A stretch of 64,000 nucleotides of DNA from Fluviicola sp. (GCA_029866325.1 JARWZO010000003.1:1-64000); one strand, 5' to 3'; positions 1 through 8,239 are shown, counted from the stretch's first letter. A program made the numbers and translations. The notes: generated from the sequence alone by a model not told the origin.

Positions 1-107
1 AACTGCTGTACGTTGCGTTTCAGATCCTGATCTGACACTTTTGACCTTAAAACACAGAAAGAGCCATTTTTCACAAGCGGCTATGAATGGCGCAAAAGGA
101 TGTTTTG

Positions 108-137
108 CTTACTTTTTCAGCCTTGGCAAAAAGTAAG
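108..137. repeat. Intergenic palindrome
   Basis: The arms CTTACTTTTT (108-117) and AAAAAGTAAG (128-137) are perfect reverse complements around a loop that contains GCC/GGC. Hairpins of this flavour occur widely between genes in Bacteroidota (recalled, not checked). Positions 1-234 otherwise hold no gene I can support. One frame stays open from base 2 to 138, but it runs straight through this palindrome and has no recognisable protein similarity. Confidence 0.5.
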
Positions 138-234
138 AGAATATTGTGGTAAGTTGAAATCAATCAAAAGTTTATGATGAGCCTTGATTTTAACTTTATC
201 AGAACTTCAAATAATGACTTAGGATAAAATTTAA

Positions 235-1230
235 TTGATTGGTCTCAAACGTACCACTAATTATTTGCAACTGTCGCTACAACTATTCTATTAAAGAGAT
301 TTTCACCGAAGTAGCGTCTGTTTAAGCGGTAGCAAAATTCATTGAGATAGTTCTGTAGATACTTCCCCGCCATCATGTGGTACACACCCAATAGATTCCG
401 TTTGGCGTTGCTTATATTGACATGAACCCATTTTAAGGTCGTTCTAGTTGTTTCTTTATCGGATTTGAAAGATAGGTGTGTTTCAAACAATTTGGAAAAC
501 TCTTCGTAACTCGTGCTTTTGTCTGTGATCAATGTTGCTGTTCTACTAATGTTTTGAGTGGCAACATCATTGATTTCGGAGGATTTGTGCGATGCTAGAA
601 CCTTCATTTTAGCGTACCTGAATTGAGAAGATTGAGCCCCTGTTTCAAGGTCTTCTAAAGCTGTGGATTCAGCCATAACCGCAACATTTGTTTTTGCTTG
701 ACTTCCCCTTCCACGTTTTAGCGGGGTATGGATAGATGTAGTCTTTTCAAAGTACCCTTCATCTAATTCTATCATTCCTTCCAGTGTGTAACGATCATCT
801 CTTTTTCCCATCCCTGATCGAATCTTGTGCATCAAAACCCAAATGGTTCTATAACGTTTGTGACCAAGTTGACGTTGCATTTCCAGAGCCGAAACACCCT
901 TTTTTGTACTGCTCATGAACGCCATACACAAGTACCATTTGTAAAATGATAGCTTTGCTGAATGCATGACTGTGCCACTGCGTAATGTGGTTCGGAAACG
1001 ACAATTTGTGCATTGCCACTGCCACTTAGACTGCAACCAGTAGTGATTGGTAGAACCACATCCTTTACAAATTATTCCTTCTTGTTCTCTTACTGCTTTG
1101 AAGTGCATTTTACAACTGGTTTCGTCTGGAAATTGCTCGGTAAACTCGTATATCTTCATCCTTTTTTTGACAAAGATGTAGCCCCGTGAACGTAATCTAT
1201 TTACGTTGTGGTACGTTTGAGACCAATCAA
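235..1230 (-). mobile_element. IS1595-family insertion sequence, complete
   Basis: This 996-bp element has perfect 23-bp terminal inverted repeats (235-257 and 1208-1230, outer end TTGATTGGTCTC). It is flanked by an identical 8-bp direct repeat, AAATTTAA, at 227-234 and 1231-1238. An 8-bp AT-rich duplication is usual for IS1595. It encodes one intact transposase on the minus strand whose stop codon touches the left repeat. Intact ends, target duplication and reading frame point to a recent insertion, just past the terminator of the purine nucleoside phosphorylase gene, so no gene seems to be broken. Confidence 0.93.
257..1159 (-). CDS. IS1595-family transposase (ISXO2-like DDE)
   Basis: The 300-residue transposase catalyses cut-and-paste movement of the surrounding element. 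The N-terminus holds a zinc ribbon (CKGCG near residue 31 and CTNC near 50), followed by the family's helical linker (TKKGVSALEMQRQLG). The ISXO2-like DDE nuclease region starts near residue 130 (IELDEGYF carries the first acidic residue), has a second Asp in LITDKSTSY near 213, and ends with the typical YHMMAGKYLQNYLNEFCYRLNRR segment split across about residues 258-281. The length is normal for the family and there is no frameshift. It is the only gene in the element. Confidence 0.95.
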   Translation of the reverse strand: MKIYEFTEQFPDETSCKMHFKAVREQEGIICKGCGSTNHYWLQSKWQWQCTNCRFRTTLRSGTVMHSAKLSFYKWYLCMAFMSSTKKGVSALEMQRQLGHKRYRTIWVLMHKIRSGMGKRDDRYTLEGMIELDEGYFEKTTSIHTPLKRGRGSQAKTNVAVMAESTALEDLETGAQSSQFRYAKMKVLASHKSSEINDVATQNISRTATLITDKSTSYEEFSKLFETHLSFKSDKETTRTTLKWVHVNISNAKRNLLGVYHMMAGKYLQNYLNEFCYRLNRRYFGENLFNRIVVATVANN

Positions 1231-1237
1231 AAATTTA

Positions 1238-1268
1238 AAGTCTCATCTGCTTGTGGCAAATGAGACTT
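1238..1268 (-). terminator. Terminator downstream of purine nucleoside phosphorylase
   Basis: The arms AAGTCTCAT (1238-1246) and ATGAGACTT (1260-1268) pair perfectly, with an extra TGC/GCA stem inside. Read on the minus strand the hairpin follows the phosphorylase stop at 1291 and runs into a T/A-rich tail. The insertion sequence sits directly in that tail, its target duplication overlapping the first stem base. Confidence 0.6.
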
Positions 1269-1290
1269 CATAAAAAGTATATTCTGCGAA

Positions 1291-2106
1291 TCAGATACTT
1301 GAAATAAGCTCTCGCATTATCAACGTCATTTTCGGTTCCTGGCGACTTGCCACGTCGATTACATCCTGCAAGCTCACTTTCTGGATTTTGCCCGGTACGC
1401 CCAAATCGGTAATGATTGAAATAGCGAAGCACGGAATTTCCATGTGGCGTGCTACGATTACTTCCGGAATAGTAGACATTCCAACTGCGTCAGCACCGAT
1501 AGCTCTTACATAACCGTATTCTGCCGGAGTTTCCAATGTAGGGCCTGTCAAAGCAGCATACGTTCCAACCGAAACTTTGATGTTGTTTTTCGCTGCAATG
1601 TCTTTCGCCAGAACAATCATCTTATGGTCGTACGGTTCGCTCATATCCGGGAAACGCGGACCTAATTCATCGATGTTTTTACCGATTAGCGGATGCGCAG
1701 GGAACAAGTTGATGTGATCGTCCAAAATCATAATTTCACCCACAACAAAGTCAGGATTCACACCACCAGAAGCATTGCTCACAAACAACTGCTGAATGCC
1801 TAATAATTTCATCACGCGAACAGGAAAAGTCACCTGCTGCATATTGTAACCTTCGTAAAAATGAAAGCGACCTTGCATCGCAACCACTTGTTTTCCACCT
1901 AGGTTACCGAAAATCAATTTTCCGGAATGACTCTCAACCGTTGAAACGGGAAAATGAGGAATCTTTTCGTAAGGAATCTCATTGATGATCTCAATTTCCT
2001 TTACCAATCCACCCAATCCGGTTCCAAGAATGATTCCTACCGTAGGTTTTACGTTTGTGTTTGCGCTGATAAAGTCAGCGGCTTCTTTCATTTGTTCCAG
2101 TAACAT
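1291..2106 (-). CDS. punA: Purine nucleoside phosphorylase (trimeric class)
   Basis: This 271-residue enzyme splits inosine/guanosine-type nucleosides with phosphate into base and ribose 1-phosphate, for purine salvage in the cytoplasm. The N-terminal GIILGTGLG loop, the phosphate-site SHSGK and GRFHFYEGY segments, NASGG and the signature GADAVGMSTIPEVIVARH near residue 200 are all typical of the trimeric PNP/MTAP family, and so is the length. It is translated after lpxK, and the two frames overlap by 32 bases, so coupling is likely. Substrate preference within the family cannot be read from sequence alone. Confidence 0.93.
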   Translation of the reverse strand: MLLEQMKEAADFISANTNVKPTVGIILGTGLGGLVKEIEIINEIPYEKIPHFPVSTVESHSGKLIFGNLGGKQVVAMQGRFHFYEGYNMQQVTFPVRVMKLLGIQQLFVSNASGGVNPDFVVGEIMILDDHINLFPAHPLIGKNIDELGPRFPDMSEPYDHKMIVLAKDIAAKNNIKVSVGTYAALTGPTLETPAEYGYVRAIGADAVGMSTIPEVIVARHMEIPCFAISIITDLGVPGKIQKVSLQDVIDVASRQEPKMTLIMRELISSI

Positions 2107-3115
2107 ATTTCAGTAATAAATTATTAAATGCTTCTTCTCGATCAATTTCCAGCGACATAGTTTGGTAAAACCACGGAAGCGACTTCATTCCCTCAGTTTC
2201 AGCAAAACCAAGTAGTCGAACCGCATCTTTTTCCGTTGTCACAATGGCAAACCGACGGCTCGCAAAAGTAGCAACTTTTTGTCGAATACTTAACAGGTCG
2301 TTTGGTGTGAATGCATGATGATCGGGAAAGGCCATCAATTCTACCTCGTACTGCTTTTCAAGGTGTTGTTTTAACGGCAGCGGATTGGCAATTCCTGTCA
2401 CCAATAAGACAACTTCGGGTGCTGACCAAATGGCTGAAAACACCGGTTTTAAATCGCCGTAAACAACAGTTGTAAAGAATACTTTTTCTGCGGGGAAGTG
2501 CAGTTGCTTGATGTAATGTGTTTTGGTAGCTTCATCAACTTGCTCCGGACATTTCGTTACAACAACGATGTCTGCACGTTTGAGTCCGTTTCTGGTTTCA
2601 CGCAAGTTTCCGGCAGGGAAGGGGAAGTCGTTGAAAATCGGTCGGTCGAACGTGGTCAGCACCAACTGTAATCCTGCTTTCACTTTCCGGTGTTGGAACG
2701 CGTCATCGAGCACAATGGTTGAGTTGGGATAGCGTTCATTTAGGATTTCCACACCGAGTTTACGTTCTTCGGCAACGACAATCGGTACTTCTTTCCCAAA
2801 ACGCTGTCGATACATGAAAGGTTCGTCGCCAATTGTGGAAGCAGTTTCATGATCACCAGCCAAAATAGGTCCTTTAGTAGCACGGCCGTAACCTCGACTC
2901 AGAATAGCGGGGTTAAAATCACGCAATAATTCGACAATGTAGATTGTCATGGGCGATTTACCTGTGCCGCCAACCGTTATGTTTCCTACGCAAATCGATT
3001 TATTGGGAATGACATAACTTTTCAGGAATCCTTTATTGAACAACCAATTGCGCAGGCTTAGGATCAATCCGTAAACTACCGAAAATGGCCACAAAAGAAG
3101 TCGCATGCGTTGCAT
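2075..3115 (-). CDS. lpxK: Tetraacyldisaccharide 4'-kinase
   Basis: LpxK phosphorylates the 4' position of the lipid A disaccharide precursor at the inner face of the cytoplasmic membrane. The 346-residue protein starts with a short hydrophobic membrane-anchor segment, then the family's glycine-rich nucleotide loop GNITVGGTGKSP (residues 44-55). ILSRGYGR, VLDDAFQH and the C-terminal TTEKDAVRL motif are also characteristic. Its end overlaps the start of the phosphorylase gene by 32 bases. Its presence supports a Gram-negative outer membrane with lipid A. Confidence 0.96.
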   Translation of the reverse strand: MQRMRLLLWPFSVVYGLILSLRNWLFNKGFLKSYVIPNKSICVGNITVGGTGKSPMTIYIVELLRDFNPAILSRGYGRATKGPILAGDHETASTIGDEPFMYRQRFGKEVPIVVAEERKLGVEILNERYPNSTIVLDDAFQHRKVKAGLQLVLTTFDRPIFNDFPFPAGNLRETRNGLKRADIVVVTKCPEQVDEATKTHYIKQLHFPAEKVFFTTVVYGDLKPVFSAIWSAPEVVLLVTGIANPLPLKQHLEKQYEVELMAFPDHHAFTPNDLLSIRQKVATFASRRFAIVTTEKDAVRLLGFAETEGMKSLPWFYQTMSLEIDREEAFNNLLLKYVTGTNERSR

Positions 3116-3138
3116 GACGGTAAAAGTAACTATTTACA

Positions 3139-3215
3139 GGGAACTGGGCTTTAGGGAACTGGGGAGCTAGGATTGGAACTACCTAGTTCCCCAGCTCCCC
3201 ATTTCCCAAGTTCCC
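3139..3215. repeat. Long imperfect inverted repeat; first copy of a 28-bp repeat
   Basis: Two arms of about 33 bases (3139-3171 and 3182-3215), rich in GGGAACT and CTCCCC blocks, form an imperfect hairpin between lpxK and the coiled-coil gene. Bases 3150-3177 read on the minus strand are identical to 6075-6102 on the plus strand. Together the two copies bracket the coiled-coil, zeta and AbiH genes. Confidence 0.7.
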
Positions 3216-3223
3216 TCATAGCG

Positions 3224-3607
3224 TTACATCCACTTTGCCGAGAACGTATTGAATTCCTGCCGCAAATCATTGAAGTTTTTCTCGAATGAATTCACCAACT
3301 CCTGCTCCTGAGCATGGTATTCGGTTTTACGATGATCAACTGCAACCGGATTACTATTGATTTCTTTCAATAAAGACGCTTCATTGGCTTTTACCTGATG
3401 ACTGATTTCATCAATGTTATTGCGCTGAACAATCCATTGATTTTGGAAATGTTCTACCTGCGACAATACTTCCGGAGCGTTGTTTTTGCTAGTGATTTCC
3501 TCCAAACGACCTTTCAAAATGGTGATTTCATCCTTGTAGAAATCCAGTTTACTGATCCATTCGGTGTTTTCTTCGTGCTGCTTGTAAATCGATTCTTTTT
3601 GACTCAT
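3224..3607 (-). CDS. Small coiled-coil protein of unknown function
   Basis: The 127-residue product is highly charged and almost wholly helical by appearance, with heptad-like stretches (LKGRLEEITSKNN, VKANEASLLKEINS) and no signal peptide or membrane segment. It ends in a conserved-looking FNDLRQEFNTFSAKWM tail. Similar short coiled-coil proteins are, as I recall, conserved in Bacteroidota without an assigned role. It is transcribed away from the toxin-like cassette. The start is the only ATG in a sensible position. Confidence 0.75.
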   Translation of the reverse strand: MSQKESIYKQHEENTEWISKLDFYKDEITILKGRLEEITSKNNAPEVLSQVEHFQNQWIVQRNNIDEISHQVKANEASLLKEINSNPVAVDHRKTEYHAQEQELVNSFEKNFNDLRQEFNTFSAKWM

Positions 3608-3801
3608 AGTATTTGTTTTTTCGAGTGTGTGTTGTAAGCCTTTTGCCTACACCCAAACTTAGGTAGAATCAACCCCGAAAAACATGATGAAAGTCAGATT
3701 CTATAAGAAATGTGATTTGTTGTGAAGTATAGTGATGCGTTGCGCGATTACTCATCGGATTAATGTTCTTTTTTGTGTGTGTTTATCCTGTTGAAAGCTT
3801 G

Positions 3802-3809
3802 TATTTTTG
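3802..3809 (+). promoter_or_regulatory. -7 promoter box TATTTTTG before the zeta-like pair
   Basis: TATTTTTG matches the Bacteroidota -7 consensus TAnnTTTG and lies 24 bases before the ATG at 3834. No clear -33 TTG is visible at the usual distance, so this is a partial match. Confidence 0.4.
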
Positions 3810-3833
3810 TATCGATTGATTTATCTTTAAAAA

Positions 3834-4091
3834 ATGAAATCGGGAAATAGAAAAAAGAGATTTAACAGAGACGATGAGCATACAGCTATGCTTATCAGAA
3901 TCGGTAAAACGGCTGCTAAAGAAGCTATTCGCTCCTCAAAAGCATTGGGTTTATCTGTTACGTATCTCAAAAAAGGTGAGGTTGTTGAAGAACTTGCGGA
4001 TGGAACAATTAAGGTTCTAAAACCTAAAAGTGTCAACCAAACTCCCAGACCGAAGTTGAAAAAAGGAATGATCTTGCATGTCAAGAAGTAA
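3834..4091 (+). CDS. Small basic protein, putative partner/antitoxin of the zeta-like kinase
   Basis: The 85-residue protein is lysine/arginine rich and has no membrane segment. It starts with MKSGNRKKRFNRDDEH and its tail repeats KPK and LKKG. The gene overlaps the following P-loop gene by 14 bases, which suggests translational coupling. A short gene overlapping the start of a zeta-like kinase resembles toxin-antitoxin order, so an antitoxin or accessory role is plausible. That is inference from context: it does not look like the classical epsilon antitoxin. Confidence 0.7.
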   Translation: MKSGNRKKRFNRDDEHTAMLIRIGKTAAKEAIRSSKALGLSVTYLKKGEVVEELADGTIKVLKPKSVNQTPRPKLKKGMILHVKK

Positions 4092-4818
4092 GCGCATGCG
4101 AATTTTTGCCGGACCGAATGGCTCTGGTAAATCAACTCTTTTTCAGCAGTTTTCAAAAAATTACGATGCAGGTTATTTTGTGAATGCAGATTTGCTGGAA
4201 AATCAATTGCGTGAAACAGGGTTAATTGATCTTAAAGCAATTGGTTTGGAGGTAGAACAAACTGATTTGGATCAATTTAATCAAAGTCAACTGGCAAAAT
4301 CCATTCTAGAGAAAGCCCTTTCCGAAAATTGCCCAATATCAATACAAATTCGAAACGGTTATATCGTTAACCTCTCAAAACAAACGAATAGTTACGAAGG
4401 AGCATTTACAGCTTCTTTTATTCGTGATATGCTATTCAAACAAGAGCAATCGTTTAGTTTTGAAACGGTAATGAGTCATCCTGCAAAAGTTGAAGAAATG
4501 CGTATGGCGAGAGAAATGGGATACAAAGTGTATTTGTACTTTGTTTGCATCGATGATCCTGAAATTAATATTTCCAGAGTTGAGCAACGAGTAGAAAAAG
4601 GAGGACATCCTGTTGAAAAACACCGAATTGTTGATCGTTACACGAAAACATTAAGCAATTTGTATCCTGCCATCCAACAAGCAAACAGAGCTTATTTATT
4701 TGATAATTCGGGAGACAAACAAGTATTGATTGCCGAATTGTCGGATGGAGAATTGGAACTAAAGGTCAATTCTCTCCCCAATTGGTTCTACGAATATGTA
4801 TTACCGTATTGCACCTAA
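4078..4818 (+). CDS. Zeta-toxin-like P-loop kinase
   Basis: The 246-residue protein opens with a Walker A motif, AGPNGSGKST (residues 11-20), followed by FVNADLLENQL, which is the zeta-toxin pattern (nucleotide loop, then N-A-D). Later come FETVMSHPAKVEEM, YLYFVCIDDPEINISRVEQRVEKGGHPV (split near residues 159-186) and the RV-x-R-Y helix, all usual for the family. Known zeta toxins phosphorylate UDP-N-acetylglucosamine and block wall synthesis; whether this member does is unknown. It is intact, lower in GC than the neighbouring housekeeping genes, and followed by AbiH after 34 bases. Confidence 0.87.
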   Translation: MSRSKRMRIFAGPNGSGKSTLFQQFSKNYDAGYFVNADLLENQLRETGLIDLKAIGLEVEQTDLDQFNQSQLAKSILEKALSENCPISIQIRNGYIVNLSKQTNSYEGAFTASFIRDMLFKQEQSFSFETVMSHPAKVEEMRMAREMGYKVYLYFVCIDDPEINISRVEQRVEKGGHPVEKHRIVDRYTKTLSNLYPAIQQANRAYLFDNSGDKQVLIAELSDGELELKVNSLPNWFYEYVLPYCT

Positions 4819-4852
4819 ATAGTAGTATTATACCACTTTTCACATTCATCAC

Positions 4853-5974
4853 ATGAACAGACTTATCATTATTGGAAACGGCTTTGACTTAGCACATGGG
4901 CTCAAGACACGGTATTCGGATTTTATGTTGGATTATTTGAAGGAGACCCTTTCAAAGGCTAATGCAGCGGGTTTATCAAAGTCTTTTTTTTATGAAGATG
5001 AGTTAATAAAAGTCTTTGGAATAAATCGAATTCACCCTATTTCAAAGGAGAATCTTGCACTAATAAACGATCAAAAAACTTTAGCTGATTTTTTTTCTCT
5101 CTTGGAAGAGAATAACTTTGAATATCAACCTCTCTATTCTTTTACTGATAAACTGATCAAAAACAATCGTGATTTTCATTGGGTTGATATTGAAAATATC
5201 TTTCACAAAGAATTACTTCAAATCTTAAAACATTATCATTCTTATGCGTCAGAAGAAACACGCATAAATTTACTTAAAGATCTCAATTTGCAAATGGAGT
5301 TTTTAAGAGCAAAGTTAGTGAAGTACCTTGTTAAGATTGAAAACAAATTCAAATGGGGTAGCATTACTAAGGATAGTAAAGAATTTCTTAAGGTTTTTAG
5401 TTTTGGAGCAGCAAAAAAAAGTGTTCGATATCCTCTTTATACTGAAGCAATTGATACTAGAGTCTTGAATTTCAACTATACAAATATTGCTAATCACTAT
5501 TGCAAAGAATTAGAATCAGAATATTCCATTCGCGAAATTCCTTTACATGGACAACTGGTTGATCCAGAATCGATTGTATTTGGTTTTGGAGATGAGGTTC
5601 ATAGTTCGTATCAGGAAATTGAAGATTTGGATGAAAACTTGTTTTTCGAGCACATCAAATCGTTTAAATACCTTCAAAATGAATACTATCAAGATTTGAT
5701 GGCTTTTTTAGAGTCAGGACAATTCGAGGTTTTTGTTCTGGGGCATTCGTTAGGATTATCAGACAGAACAATGCTTCAGGCAATTTTTAATTCTAATTAT
5801 CTTGAAAAGGTTCAATTATTCTACTACGAAAAGGATGGTAAAAATAATTTTGTCGAAATGACTCATCAGCTTTCCCGGCATTTTACAGATAAAAACAGAA
5901 TGCGAACCAAAGTCGTTCCGTTCAGTAAATCTGAACCATTACCGCAGTTCCCTACGTCACAAGAAAACCTTTAG
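4853..5974 (+). CDS. AbiH-family abortive infection protein
   Basis: The 373-residue product begins with LIIIGNGFDLAHGLKTRYSDF (residues 4-24, given here only as the family signature), the classic AbiH start. It also has WVDIENIF near residue 110, NFNYTN near 207, LHGQL and FVLGHSLG further on. AbiH proteins were first described as phage-resistance (abortive infection) factors in lactococci; the mechanism is poorly understood. The gene follows the zeta-like kinase at 34 bases with no visible terminator, so co-transcription is likely. It shares the AT-rich composition of that pair, which fits acquisition as a cassette. Confidence 0.9.
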   Translation: MNRLIIIGNGFDLAHGLKTRYSDFMLDYLKETLSKANAAGLSKSFFYEDELIKVFGINRIHPISKENLALINDQKTLADFFSLLEENNFEYQPLYSFTDKLIKNNRDFHWVDIENIFHKELLQILKHYHSYASEETRINLLKDLNLQMEFLRAKLVKYLVKIENKFKWGSITKDSKEFLKVFSFGAAKKSVRYPLYTEAIDTRVLNFNYTNIANHYCKELESEYSIREIPLHGQLVDPESIVFGFGDEVHSSYQEIEDLDENLFFEHIKSFKYLQNEYYQDLMAFLESGQFEVFVLGHSLGLSDRTMLQAIFNSNYLEKVQLFYYEKDGKNNFVEMTHQLSRHFTDKNRMRTKVVPFSKSEPLPQFPTSQENL

Positions 5975-6074
5975 TTCTAGCTTCATTCACCTTTTCAACT
6001 TGTCCGCCTCAAGAGTGATTTTACATCGTGTCCGCACTTTGGCTTGATTCCTAAATTGAGAATTCTTCCGACTC

Positions 6075-6102
6075 TCCAATCCTAGCTCCCCAGTTCCCTA
6101 AA
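6075..6102 (+). repeat. Second copy of the 28-bp repeat
   Basis: All 28 bases match the reverse complement of 3150-3177. A partial further copy of the CCTAGCTCCCC unit follows at about 6104-6114. It lies between AbiH and the Nif3-like gene. Confidence 0.75.
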
Positions 6103-6189
6103 ACCTAGCTCCCCGCAATGAACGAAACGAAGTGGAGTCGAAATGCCTCTAAAAAGTTATCTTTGAATCCTCATTTCAGCTCATTCCCC

Positions 6190-7287
6190 ATGACAACAAT
6201 TTCCCAAATCCTTTCCTATCTCCATCAAGTTGCTCCGTTTAACTACCAAGAATCCTACGACAATTCAGGCTTGTTGGTCGGTGACGCTTCACGCGAAGTA
6301 ACAGGCGTGATCGTAGCGCTCGATTGTACCGAAGCCGTGATCGATGAAGCCATTGCAGCCGGAGCCAATGTGGTGTTGACTCATCATCCGATTGTATTTA
6401 AAGGATTGAAACGACTCACGGGTGCCAATTACGTGGAACGAACCGTTATCAAAGCGATTCAACATAATATTGCGCTCATTGCTATTCATACGAACCTTGA
6501 TAACGTCTATTTCGGAGTGAACCATATTATTGCGTCGAGACTGAATCTGACCAATAAACGCATTTTAGCTCCGAAAGCAGCTACTTTATTCAAATTGAGT
6601 GTGTTTGTGCCAAACGATTTTGCTGATGAGTTGCGCAAAGCTATGGCCGAAGCAGGAGCAGGGCAGATCGGTGATTACGATCAGTGTAGTTTTTCGGTGG
6701 AAGGGACAGGACGTTTTCGCCCGCACGGCGATGCCGATCCGTTTATTGGAACTTCCGGTCAACTGGAAGCTGTTGCCGAATCGCGGATAGAAGTGGTGGT
6801 AAATCAGCATGCGTTGAAAGCGGTGGAACAAGCCATGAAAAAAGCGCATCCGTATGAAGAAGTAGCGTACGATGTGGTGGCAATGCTGAATACCAATCAA
6901 TACATTGGAAGCGGAATGGTGGGCGATTTGACCGAACCGATGAAAACCATGGATTTTCTGCAAAGCGTAAAAGAAACCTTCCAATGCGGAGTGGTTCGTC
7001 ACACCAATGCTATTTCTGAAACCGTTCAGCGGGTGGCTGTTTGTGGCGGTTCGGGCGGATTTTTATTACCCGATGCCATTGGCGCGAAAGCAGATATATT
7101 CATTACAGCAGATTACAAATACCACGAATTTTTTGATGCCGACGGTAAAATCGTCATTGCGGATATCGGTCATTTTGAGAGCGAACAATACACTTCTGAA
7201 TGGTTAGTGTTATTACTCATGAAAAAATTTACTAACTTCGCGGTTCGTTTAGCGAACGTGAATACGAATCCGATAAATTATCTCTAA
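6190..7287 (+). CDS. Nif3-like dinuclear metal centre protein
   Basis: The 365-residue protein belongs to the Nif3/YbgI/YqfO family, conserved hexameric proteins that bind two metal ions; the biochemical role is still debated. Metal-ligand motifs are visible: LTHHPIVFKG, AIHTNLDNV and, near the end, DIGHFESEQ. The middle of the chain has the YqfO-type inserted domain (HPYEEVAYD), so it is the long form. I place the start at the ATG at 6190 (MTTISQILSYL). An upstream in-frame ATG at 6118 would add 24 unconserved-looking residues encoded by repeat-like intergenic DNA. The zinc-ribbon gene follows after 4 bases, a pairing frequent in Bacteroidota. Confidence 0.92.
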   Translation: MTTISQILSYLHQVAPFNYQESYDNSGLLVGDASREVTGVIVALDCTEAVIDEAIAAGANVVLTHHPIVFKGLKRLTGANYVERTVIKAIQHNIALIAIHTNLDNVYFGVNHIIASRLNLTNKRILAPKAATLFKLSVFVPNDFADELRKAMAEAGAGQIGDYDQCSFSVEGTGRFRPHGDADPFIGTSGQLEAVAESRIEVVVNQHALKAVEQAMKKAHPYEEVAYDVVAMLNTNQYIGSGMVGDLTEPMKTMDFLQSVKETFQCGVVRHTNAISETVQRVAVCGGSGGFLLPDAIGAKADIFITADYKYHEFFDADGKIVIADIGHFESEQYTSEWLVLLLMKKFTNFAVRLANVNTNPINYL

Positions 7288-7291
7288 TAGT

Positions 7292-8047
7292 ATGGCTGCA
7301 AAAGCAAGTACAAAAGAAACAACAGTAGCTGAAAAGTTGGACGCATTGTATGCGTTGCAAAAAATTGATTCTCAAATCGATAAAATCAGAACCGTACGCG
7401 GTGAATTGCCTTTGGAGGTACAAGATTTGGAGGACGAAATCGAAGGTCTTGACACGCGTATCAAGAAAATGCAAGAAGAAGCCAAAGAATTGGATTTGGA
7501 AGTTTCTGACCGCAAAGGAGCTATGAAAGATGCTGAAATCGCGATTCAAAAGTTCAAAGAGCAACAAAACAACGTGCGTAACAACCGTGAGTTTGAATCA
7601 TTGGGGAAAGAAATCGAATACCAAGAGTTGGAAATCAAATTGCACGACAAACGTATCAAAGAAGCTAAAATCAAAATTTCTTCTAAAAAAGAAATCTTAG
7701 ATGAAGCGAAAGAGCGTTTGGAAATGCGTCGTGAAGACTTGAAAGTAAAACAAGGCGAATTGAACGAAATCGTTGGTGAAACGCAAAAAGAAGAGCAAAC
7801 ATTGATCGATGCATCAAAAACCGCGAAAGACGCGATTGATGAGCGTTTGATCGCAGCGTATGATCGTTTGCGTACCAATGCGAAAAACGGATTGGCTGTT
7901 GTATCGGTTGACCGTGATTCTTGTGGAGGTTGCTTCAACAAAATTCCACCACAACGTCAATTGGATATCGATTCTAAGAAAAAAGTAATCGTTTGTGAGC
8001 ACTGTGGTCGTATCCTCGTGCCTGCAACCGTAGAAGAATTGGTGTAA
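7292..8047 (+). CDS. C4-type zinc-ribbon coiled-coil protein
   Basis: The 251-residue protein has a long N-terminal coiled coil (about residues 10-180, heptad-rich with many Glu/Lys) and a C-terminal zinc ribbon with CGGC and CEHC cysteine pairs (residues 211-240). This is the architecture of the family named after its C4 zinc-ribbon domain (zf-RING_7). The homologous fold is linked to nucleic-acid or ribosome-related roles in some bacteria, but this protein's own function is unknown. It forms an operon with the Nif3-like gene and is followed by two strong terminators. Confidence 0.9.
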   Translation: MAAKASTKETTVAEKLDALYALQKIDSQIDKIRTVRGELPLEVQDLEDEIEGLDTRIKKMQEEAKELDLEVSDRKGAMKDAEIAIQKFKEQQNNVRNNREFESLGKEIEYQELEIKLHDKRIKEAKIKISSKKEILDEAKERLEMRREDLKVKQGELNEIVGETQKEEQTLIDASKTAKDAIDERLIAAYDRLRTNAKNGLAVVSVDRDSCGGCFNKIPPQRQLDIDSKKKVIVCEHCGRILVPATVEELV

Positions 8048-8072
8048 TAACCTTTTAAAATAATTCAATTGT

Positions 8073-8111
8073 AGGTTCGCGTCCGCCTCAGGCTGATCGC
8101 GAACCTTTTTT
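8073..8111 (+). terminator. Rho-independent terminator
   Basis: AGGTTCGCG (8073-8081) pairs perfectly with CGCGAACCT (8098-8106), with a further GCCT/AGGC stem in the loop, and is followed by a T run. It ends the Nif3/zinc-ribbon operon. Confidence 0.9.
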
Positions 8112-8121
8112 GTTTCATGTT

Positions 8122-8146
8122 GGCTCGGGACGCTCCCGGCCTTTTT
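8122..8146 (+). terminator. Second, tandem Rho-independent terminator
   Basis: GGCTCGGGA and TCCCGGCC form a GC-rich stem with one bulge and a CGC loop, followed by TTTTT. It comes 10 bases after the first terminator and before the ccsBA promoter, so it may insulate the two operons. Confidence 0.8.
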
Positions 8147-8239
8147 GTATATTGGTCTATGTGTTGCGGCGCGGAATGCGTTCATCGCCTCCAACCCATA
8201 ATTTATTTTATTTTCCGCGTTCCAACGCCTGCAATTGCG

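Noticed and set aside
2-138. Open frame at the left edge that might be the end of a gene
   Set aside because: It passes through an intergenic palindrome and gives a peptide without recognisable similarity; the evidence is too weak to call.
6118-6189. In-frame upstream ATG extending the Nif3-like protein by 24 residues
   Set aside because: The extra residues come from intergenic repeat-like DNA and do not resemble the family N-terminus; the ATG at 6190 gives the normal start.
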